A DNA stretch of 64,000 nt, taken from contig JADJUJ010000016.1 in assembly GCA_016710765.1 (NCBI GenBank), positions 82,176 through 146,175 on the forward strand, given 5' to 3'. The stretch is from Lewinellaceae bacterium. GTDB lineage: Bacteria > Bacteroidota > Bacteroidia > Chitinophagales > Saprospiraceae. The translations under genes and the position numbers were made by a program. This document shows, piece by piece, positions 57,086 to 64,000 of the stretch (position 1 is its first letter; each line of letters opens with the position of its first letter). The notes beneath the pieces are model-generated. The model had not been told where the DNA came from. It ran no database searches and saw only the letters and a program-made list of their open reading frames with translations.

Positions 57086-58741
57086 TTAATGTGCATCAAT
57101 ATTACGCCGAAGCCAGGTTTCCAGCACCACAAACATCAGATTTGTGACCACAGCACGCCTTTTTTTGCTGCTGAAAATCTTTCCACATCTGCTGCACCAT
57201 GTTGGCGTTGAAGATGTTGCGGGCGCAAAACGATTGCAGGCGTTCGTGGCCAGAAGGATTGCGGGGACCGCGAATGGCTTTCCCAGGAGGGTAAAGCCCA
57301 TTTGGGTCGGTTCACGATTTCGGGAGGCAGCAAATCGTCGAGTGCATCCACGAGCAGGGCCTTTGGGGTATGTGGGATTTTGAACTGATCGGGAATGGAC
57401 AGCACGTATTGCACTAAGTCGTTGTCGAAAAACGGCACCCGGACCTCGAGCCCCGAGGCCATACCCATCTGGTCGGTGTCTTTCAGCAGCATGTGCTGGG
57501 TGTAGCCGGTCATTTCGGCCACCGAATATTTGCGACAACAGGGGCAATTGGGCCATGCTGTTGCGGTGCTCAGGAGGTATTGATAGATGGGATTGACTGG
57601 CGCAGTAGTGCCAGCAATTGCCGAAGCGTCCGCTGGTCAAAAATGCCCCGAAACAGGGGGTAAATGTGCTCGATGGAAAATTCGGGAACCGACAACAATT
57701 CGCCCATCCGGCGGTATCTTGTCACCGTGGTGGCATGGGCCAACAGGCTGCCCGGTATGCGGCGCAACCAGGCCGGCAGGCCCCACAAACCCTGCTGTTT
57801 CCAGCGGTAATACCGCATAAAGGGCAGGTAACCGGCAAAAAGTTCGTCGCCGCCCAGCCCCGACAACGCCACCGTAACCCCCGCTTTCCGGGTAGCCCTG
57901 GACACCATGTAGGTGTTCAGACCATCGAAGGTAACCGTGTCCATGGCATCAAACGCCTGCGGCAGAATCGGCCAGGAAATCGTCGGGGTGCAGGGGTCAG
58001 GACGGTGTGCTCGGTCTTGAATTTTTGGCCACCAGATCAGCGTATCCGGTTTCGTCGAAACGCTGCTCCTGAAATCCGATGGTGAACGCTGAGCGGCCGA
58101 CTGCTGCTCACCTCAACCATCAGGGCCACAATGGCGCTGGAATCGATACCGCCCGACAAAAAAAAGCGCCCAGGGGCACGTCGCTGACCAACTGTGGCGC
58201 TCCACCGCATCGCAGCAACTGGCGTACTTTTGCTCACCTGCTGGTAGTCTTTTTCCGGCGCCGTACCGATGTGCTCAAAAAAGCAGCAATAGGTTGCTGA
58301 CCGGCGCTTCGCCTTTTTTACAGTGCAGAAAATGGCCGGCGGGCGGTTGTTGTATCACCCGCAGAGCCGTTGTTCGCCCGTCACCACGCCGTTGGCAAAG
58401 GAGTCGGATAAGGCTTCTTCCGACACCGTTTGTTCAACAAGCCAGTTTGAAGGATGGCCCGTTGTTCGGAAGCCAGGATGCAACATTCCGGGTTGGTTGG
58501 GAAATACAGGGGCTTTACACCAGAAGCGGTCGCGCCACGTACACACTTCCCTGCTGGGTGTCGTACAAGGCAAGGAAAAAATCCCGTTGAGTTTTTCAAA
58601 CAGCGCGGTACCCCAGGCAGCAAACCCGGCGAGCAACACCTCCGTATCGGAGCTCGACACAAAAGGGTACTCGGGCAATTGGGTCCGCAGTTCCCGGTAA
58701 TTGTACACTTCCCCGTTGTACACGATGGCAGTTTCTATCAA
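57086..58741 (-). pseudogene. asnB: Asparagine synthase (glutamine-hydrolysing) homologue, broken
   Basis: At least five frame segments in order: TAIVYNGEVYNYRELRTQLP (glutaminase domain, second half), GRFFLSGGIDSSAIVALMVE (ATP pyrophosphatase loop), VALSGLGGDELFAGYLPFM, GLEVRVPFFDNDLVQYVL, and the C-terminal VVLETWLRRNI. The product would be about 550 residues against 620-640 for the family, and the first ~70 residues with the catalytic Cys2 are absent: the text before VYNGEVYN belongs to the neighbouring glycosyltransferase. Such homologues in capsule loci amidate uronic acids in sugar chains rather than make asparagine. Frame breaks are too many to be natural coding; either poor sequence or decay. 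Confidence 0.75.
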
Positions 58742-59639
58742 AATTTTTGAGCCAGGTTCACACTGTCTTACACAGGACTCGTAAATAGGGGGGTTGTAAC
58801 AATTGATTGACTGCTTCCAATAAATACTGCGCTGTTTTCTGGTTCAAAGCAAATACCGGCTCCTTTGATCCACCATCTATAGATTCTCCTGCTACACCCA
58901 GCAAAATTGAGTTTAACATGGCCGCATTTTCAAAATCTTGGACGGGATAACCGTTTTAAAGGTATCCCGATTTCATTAAATTCACCAGCGCCACATCGCT
59001 GATGGAAATGTAACGGATCATTTCAGATTTTGGAACAGCAGGCAACATGGTCACGTTGGCAATGTTTTCAGTCTGAATGATTTGCAGTAAGTTTTCCTTT
59101 TCCGCCCCATCACCAATCAGCAACACATGTACCGTGGGTGGTAAAGATTTCGCCGCTCGAATGATAAAATCTAATTTGTGCGCCATGCCGTGGGTGCCGA
59201 AATAAGCCAGGATAAACTTGCCATTTAAGCCAAGGCACCTCCATGATCCAGGGTTTCCGTTTAAACAAGCCGGAAAAATAGCCTGCAATGGCCGTAAAAA
59301 ATTGCGGAGAAGTGGCAATTATGACATCTGCCGGTTCCCACAAGGATGCCCAAAAGGCCATGACCGCATAACTGATGTAGTCGAACCCCCTTTTTATAAA
59401 CCCTTCGTTGGCACTGATGTAACTCCACACTCGGATCACTTTGATGCCCTCCATTTCCTCCTCCTGGTAAAACTTATTCCGGTACCCTGCGTATACTTTT
59501 CCCTGCGGAAAATTTGGAACACAGGTAATGACGGTCACTTCTGCGCCCAATTGAACCCATTCCCGGCAATGCTCCAAACCCCTGGAAGCAGGTGCATTTA
59601 CTTCGGTGGAAAATTGTCGGTGAGGAAGAGGATTCTCAA
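58742..59639 (-). pseudogene. WbuB/WcaI-type GT4 glycosyltransferase, broken and internally deleted
   Basis: Segments in order: RILFLTDNFPP and NAPASRGLEHCREWVQLGAE (N-terminal domain start), VTVITCVPNFPQGKVYAGYR, KVIRVWSYISANEGFIKRGF, DVIIATSPQFFTAIAGYFSG, RKPWIMEV, then a jump to LGLNGKFILAYFGTHGMAHK, VHVLLIGDGAEKENLLQII, and finally VIPSKIFENAAM and ILLGVAGES in another frame. Relatives have 80-90 residues (beginning RDLWPES) between WIMEV and LGLNGKF; these are missing at about 59235-59245. At least four frameshifts. The family transfers amino-deoxysugars in capsule synthesis. The start TTG 59639 is inferred from the alignment of pieces. Confidence 0.72.
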
Positions 59640-59701
59640 TTTTTGGCAACTTGATGTGGGTATGCAGGGAGGTTTGAAAATGCACCACGGCTTTTGAGCC
59701 T

Positions 59702-60810
59702 TTATTCGCACATTGAATCGGAATAGTCGTAATCCAGGATTTCTAAATGGTCGGCGCCTTCAAATAACAGGGTTCCTGTGTCGGTTTCAGTTTCATTGAC
59801 AAAGTACTCAGGATCGTCACTTTCGGGTGAAAATGGAAACTGGCTTTGGCAGTAAACGCTTTGGCCTGGGAGTTGTGCAGGGGCGCTACGACGTCCAAAA
59901 TTTGCAATCCATCCGACTGGGGTATAAAACTCCGAATGTGCCGGCCGCCCAATTTATCGTAGCCGGTATGGCTCGGTTTTAATTCGGAAGCATTTGCTGC
60001 ATCCATCCGAGCATCAGTGCGGCTTTTTTTTCCAGGAAGGGTTGTAGTTCGTCTTCAAAAACTGCCGAATTCTGGCCGACCAGGTTGATCGCATCCAGCA
60101 GCCGGTACAAGATGATTTGATGGTACATGGGCGAACGTTCAAAATGGCCGCCGTCGGGTAGGATTTGCTCCGCCAATTCCCGGGTAAGTATGCCTTTGGC
60201 TGCTTCATACAAGCGCTGGTCCTGATAACGGTAGGCAGCAAACAGGAGCCCAAAACCATTTTCCAAATAATGGTTGCCAAGCAAGTGCCGTTCACTCTGA
60301 TCCAGCAAGGCATATGCCTGGGCGTACATGGATCCGGTCCAATGCGGGACTTGAATATTGTAGTGGGCAAAATAACGGATCCAGTACAATAGCCGCAGCG
60401 AAGTAGGGTAGGGCTCCACAGCTTCTTTTATTTGGGGCAGCTGCCGGGTAAAATCTTCCAGGGCAGTAATGGCCGAATCTACTGGTATTGCTTCGGCGTG
60501 AAGGAACTCGAAATAATGCAAGTTGTAGGTCCACAACTTGCCATGTTCATTAAAGTTCCAGTCCACTTTTTCCCCAAATTCATGCGCCAGACCGATGAAT
60601 TCAAATCGATTTTTTCCCGGTTCCCACAAAACTTGACTGCCGATCGACTGCGCCATTTTTAGCGGGATTACTCGGGCAGGGACGCGCGCTCCAGGGTATT
60701 GAAATCCAGTGGCTTTTCGCCAACGGGTTCTTATAAAATAAAATCCGGTAGCGCCATTGTACCGGTTTCAAATAACGGAGCGTATGGTAATACCGCAAGA
60801 TTAAAATCAA
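59702..60810 (-). pseudogene. Heparinase II/III-like protein, broken and internally deleted
   Basis: N-terminal piece ILRYYHTLRYLKPVQWRYRI (from TTG about 60810), then FEFIGLAHEFGEKVDWNFNE, HGKLWTYNLHYFEFLHAEAI and GGHFERSPMYHQIILYRLLD (alpha/alpha toroid with catalytic-type residues), then at about 59990 a jump to ELKPSHTGYDKLGGRHIRSF and the C-terminal end HLEILDYDYSDSMCE with TAA at 59702. Family members are 550-600 residues; about 370 are present, so ~200 residues (the beta-sandwich start with its His/Tyr motif) are missing. Such proteins in capsule loci are thought to trim or modify uronic-acid polysaccharide. One frameshift near 60620-60660. Confidence 0.72.
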
Positions 60811-62847
60811 GGAAATCGCAATCCAGGCGCCTTTTTTTCAAAGATTCCAACGCTGCAATGGCTGCCCTGGAAGTATTGATAATTTCTTCAAACGGAATGG
60901 TGGCCTCCCCGCCGTTTTTCAGTCGCTCCACAAACAACCGAAACTGCTCCCGATGCCCCTTGTCCTGGGTCATTTTCAAGCCCGATTTCTTAAAACCAAA
61001 GTATTCCGATTTTCGGAAGTTGTCGATCGCCAAGGTACGGCCTGACTGCACACCTCGATCCGTTCCGTGGAATACGCCTTGGTTTTCTTCTGCGTTGGGC
61101 CCAAGTGCGTTCATCACTACGCTTTCCACCAGGCTGCCGGTGAGGTAGGTAATCAGATCGATGTAATGGCAGGCCTCGCCGATGATTCGGCCACCGCCCT
61201 GGTTCATGTCCTGGGTCCAATGGCTGGCCAGAATGGCCCCGGCATTCATGGTGGCAACAACCTGGATGGGGCCGGAGGAACCCAGTTGTTGTTTTGCATC
61301 GCGGAGAAATGGAGAAAAACGGCGATTGAAACCAACCGTCAGCGTTTTATTGCTTTTCGCATAGGCTTCCGCGATAGCATCCAGTTCTTCCAGGTTCAAT
61401 GCTAGTGGTTTTCTACAAACACATGTTTGCCCGCCTCCAGGGCTTGAATCACCTGCGCGGCATGCGCATGATGCCGGGTGGTAATCAAAACGGCATCCAC
61501 TTCCGGGTCCTGCAGCAGGTCGTTGTAATTGGTGCTGGAATGGGGGATCTGGTATTTTTGGCCAGGGGTAGTCCCCGAAAGCCCTTTTGCGGAGCAAATG
61601 TATTTGATGGACGCCTTCAGTCTGGACAACTCTGGGACGATCACCGCAGCCGTAAAGTTGCCCGCCCCAAGGATACCCAAAACGCCCGCCTGCGCTTCAA
61701 AATGGTGACTGCGGAGGCTCACCGTGGTTTGACCGGCATCCACCTGCCCACTGTATTGGAGGATGGAGGCGATGGCGCCAGATTTGCCCATATCGCCATA
61801 AATGGCCTGATAGTTGTCGAGGTCGATCCGTTCGGTGATGAGCGGTTTTACCAGCAGCCGCTGACTGGCTATGGCTTGTAAAACGGCTTCAAAATTTCGT
61901 TTTTCGGTCCAGCGCACAAAACCAATTGGATAGTCGTGGCCTTGTTGTTCGTATTGCTCGTCGTAGCGACCCGGACCGTAGGAGCAGGAAACCTGAAAAC
62001 TCAGTTCTTTTTCAAAAATCGCTGCGCTGCAAATCGAGTCCGATAACACCCACCAACACAATCCTGCCCCGTTTTCTCGACATTTTAGCCGATTGGGCGA
62101 TCACTTCGTTGGATTTGGTAGAGGCGGTAATCAACACCGCATCGGCGCCCTGTCCTTTGGTCAATTGTTGCACCAGGGCTACGGGATCAGTCCCTTCGCC
62201 TACCTGATAAGCTGCAATGCCCCAGGATTTCGCCAGGTCCACTTTTTGCGCATCGAAATCAAGACCGATGACCCGACAACCATTGGCCTGCAACAACTGA
62301 ACCGCCAGCAAACCGATGAGCCCTAGCCCGGTCACCACCACCGTTTCGCCAAAACTGGGTTGAATCAACCGGATGCCCTGCAAAGCGATGGCGCCGATGA
62401 CCGTAAAAGGAAGCCGACTCAAATCGACCCCCCCGGGATTTTGGCTACCAGGTTTTTGGGCACCGACACGATTTCCGCATGGTGCCCATTGCTGGCCACC
62501 CGATCTCCAATTTTAAACTCGCTGACGCCCGATCCCACCCCGATCACTTCACCGGCATTGCAGTACCCCAACGGCAGGGGTTCGCCCAGTTTTCGGAAAA
62601 CAGCATCCAGGGTCGGCTTGAGCCCGTCTGCTTTCACCTTGTCCAGCACCTGTTTCACCTTTTCGGGTTGTTGCCTGGCCTTGTCTAGCCAGTTGGCCTT
62701 GCCGAATTCCACCAGCATGCGTTCGGTACCAAGAGATACCAAACTGCACCGGGTTCGAATCAGCACCTGACCTGCCTGCACCATGGGCGCGGGTACTTCT
62801 GCCAGGATGGTGGCGCCGGATTTAAGGTCTTGGATGATTTGTTTCAT
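60731..62847 (-). CDS. Bi-domain oxidoreductase: zinc-type ADH fused to Gfo/Idh/MocA (three frameshifts)
   Basis: Four frames join to about 705 residues. First half: medium-chain dehydrogenase (MKQIIQDLKSGATILAEVPA, RCSLVSLGTERMLVEFG, then VVTGLGLIGLLAVQLLQANG with the Rossmann GxGxxG). Second half: Gfo/Idh/MocA fold (LGILGAGNFTAAVIVPELSR, AVLITTRHHAHAAQVIQAL, VEKPLALN, GGGRIIGEACHYIDLITYLT). Breaks: C7 run 62428-62434 (G7 in the gene), the T-run near 62025-62030, and T4 61409-61412 (A4; adding A restores FVEKPLAL). The C-terminal stop is probably after LDCDFLDF, about 60800. This fusion is common in Bacteroidota exopolysaccharide loci; it likely makes a modified nucleotide sugar. Confidence 0.83.
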
Positions 62848-62908
62848 GTGCGGGCTTCATTTTCCAGCCAGGGAATGGGTTTAGGGATTGCGTTGCCAGG
62901 CGGCCCTA

Positions 62909-62986
62909 GTGAGGGGGTGACTCAAAAGTCACCCCCTCACTACCAACGGGCCTTAGTGAGGGGGTGACTCAAAGTCACCCCCTCAC
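62909..62986. repeat. Two hairpin repeats of the 54-kb family
   Basis: Two copies of GTGAGGGGGTGACT-loop-AGTCACCCCCTCAC at 62909-62940 (loop CAAA, one base longer) and 62956-62986 (loop CAA), separated by 15 bases. They sit between wecB and the bi-domain oxidoreductase and may act as terminators or transcript stabilisers. Confidence 0.85.
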
Positions 62987-64000
62987 TACTTAACACTGCC
63001 ACAATCCGCTCTGCTGCTTTCCCGTCCCAAAGCAGGGGGCACTTCACTGCTTTTCCATTTGTTTTCCAGGGCGAGCAGCAAGGTTTGTAGGCCAGGGGTC
63101 GGGTTGAGGTCGTGGAGCAGCACGTTGCCGCCCAGTTCCATGGTGCTAGGGCGCTCGGTGCTGGAGCGAAAAAGTGGTAAGGCAGGGCACTTTTAAATAG
63201 GTGGTTTCTTCCTGAATGCCACCCGAATCGGTGAGCACTGCAACAGCATGTTCCATCAGGTGCAGGAATTCCAGATAACCCCTGGGGTTCCAGGAGCAAA
63301 AGATTGGGCAGGGCGGCCAGCCGAGTACAGTCCGAACTGTTCAATATTGTTGCGGGTTCGCGGATGCAAGGGGAATACCAAGGTGGTATGTTGCGCGGCC
63401 ATTTCCAGCATGCTGAGGATCGCAGACAGCCCCTTGGGCGTATCCACATTGGAAGGGCGGTGCATGGTCACGAGCACATAAGCCTTTGGAGACAGGCCCA
63501 AGCCTTGAACGGTTTGCGTTGTGGCGGCTTTTTCCCGGTAATGCACCAGCGAATCGATCATGCAATTGCCTGTAAAATATGAATCTTTTGCGGGTCGACA
63601 CCTTCCTGGCGCAGGTTATCCAAGCCGGATTGTTCGGTAATGAACAGGTAATCTGAAACAGAATCTGTCAGTATCCGGTTTATCTCCTCAGGCATGCTGC
63701 GATCTCCGCTGCGCAAACCAGCCTCCACATGCGCCACGGGTACATGCATCTTGGTGGCTACCAGGGTAGCGGCAATGGTGGAGTTGACATCGCCGACTAC
63801 GAGCACCAGATCCGGCTGTTCTTGTTCCACCACCTCCTCGAAGGCCAGCATAATTTTTGCGGTTTGCTGGGTATGCGAACCACCACCGATGCCCAGTAGT
63901 AATCAGGTTGTGGTAGTTCGAGTTGCTGGAAAAACACTTCGCTCATTTTGGCATCGTAATGCTGTCCGGTGTGCACTATTTTAGAATCAAACTGCCCGTG
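62940..64000 (-). pseudogene. wecB: UDP-GlcNAc 2-epimerase (non-hydrolysing), 5'-partial, frameshifted
   Basis: Converts UDP-GlcNAc to UDP-ManNAc for capsule synthesis. Pieces in order from the right edge: KIVHTGQHYDAKMSEVFFQQ, LVLVVGDVNSTIAATLVATK, HVEAGLRSGDRSMPEEINRI, VLVTMHRPSNVDTPKGL, VFPLHPRTRNNIE, then in other frames a TDSGGIQEE-like stretch, STERPST and GKAAERIVAVLSS. At least three shifts. The N-terminal ~30-40 residues lie beyond the window. In the last frame the reading continues through the hairpin repeat (EGVTLSHPLTK) to a TAG at 62940; a different frame would stop earlier (CGSVK-stop). Confidence 0.8.

Overview
The window looks like a chromosomal segment of a Bacteroidota bacterium, most likely of the Saprospiraceae/Haliscomenobacter type. 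Evidence: a PorP/SprF protein, several secreted proteins with type IX secretion (T9SS) C-terminal tags, a choice-of-anchor L giant surface protein with a gliding-motility-type C-terminus, a DUF5686 outer-membrane protein, tandem OmpH/Skp genes, and a recurring TAnnTTTG promoter box (12 exact matches upstream of genes) that is the Bacteroidota -7 element.

Layout. 0-5.3 kb: membrane protein, porP/sprF, murI and two ompH genes. 5.5-9.3 kb: hutH, a minisatellite, a lipoprotein and a small membrane-anchored protein. 9.5-22.2 kb: recF, a serine beta-lactamase-fold hydrolase, argS, fhs, a CotH/lamin-tail T9SS protein, glnS and a DUF5686 protein. 22.3-25.2 kb: a MITE-like inverted-repeat element and mutS. 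25.6-35.4 kb: one ~3260-residue surface protein with 26 cysteine-paired Ig/PKD-like repeats. 35.5-42.9 kb: a small acidic protein, then a tight minus-strand group metH > beta-helix protein > di-haem cytochrome c > folP. 43.1-64 kb: an orphan DUF433 gene and an exopolysaccharide/capsule locus (manC, fcl and gmd for GDP-L-fucose, a Wzx-type flippase, glycosyltransferases, an acyltransferase, a FemAB-like protein, a deacetylase, an asparagine synthase homologue, a heparinase-like protein, a bi-domain oxidoreductase and wecB), interrupted by several unrelated repeat arrays.

The assembly is imperfect. Conserved single-copy genes (hutH, argS, fhs, porP, wzx and others) are each broken by a one-base shift, usually in a homopolymer, so most breaks are probably sequencing errors and the genes are annotated as joined. 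From about 55.1 kb to the end the damage is far denser and includes in-phase losses of domain segments, so that part should be read as low-quality sequence or real decay.

The most unusual features are the giant repeat protein, the 161-bp perfect-terminal-inverted-repeat element, and a family of 31-32 bp hairpins (seven copies) whose 3-base loop is flipped in two copies inside otherwise co-oriented repeat units. No tRNA, rRNA, CRISPR array or transposase gene was recognised.
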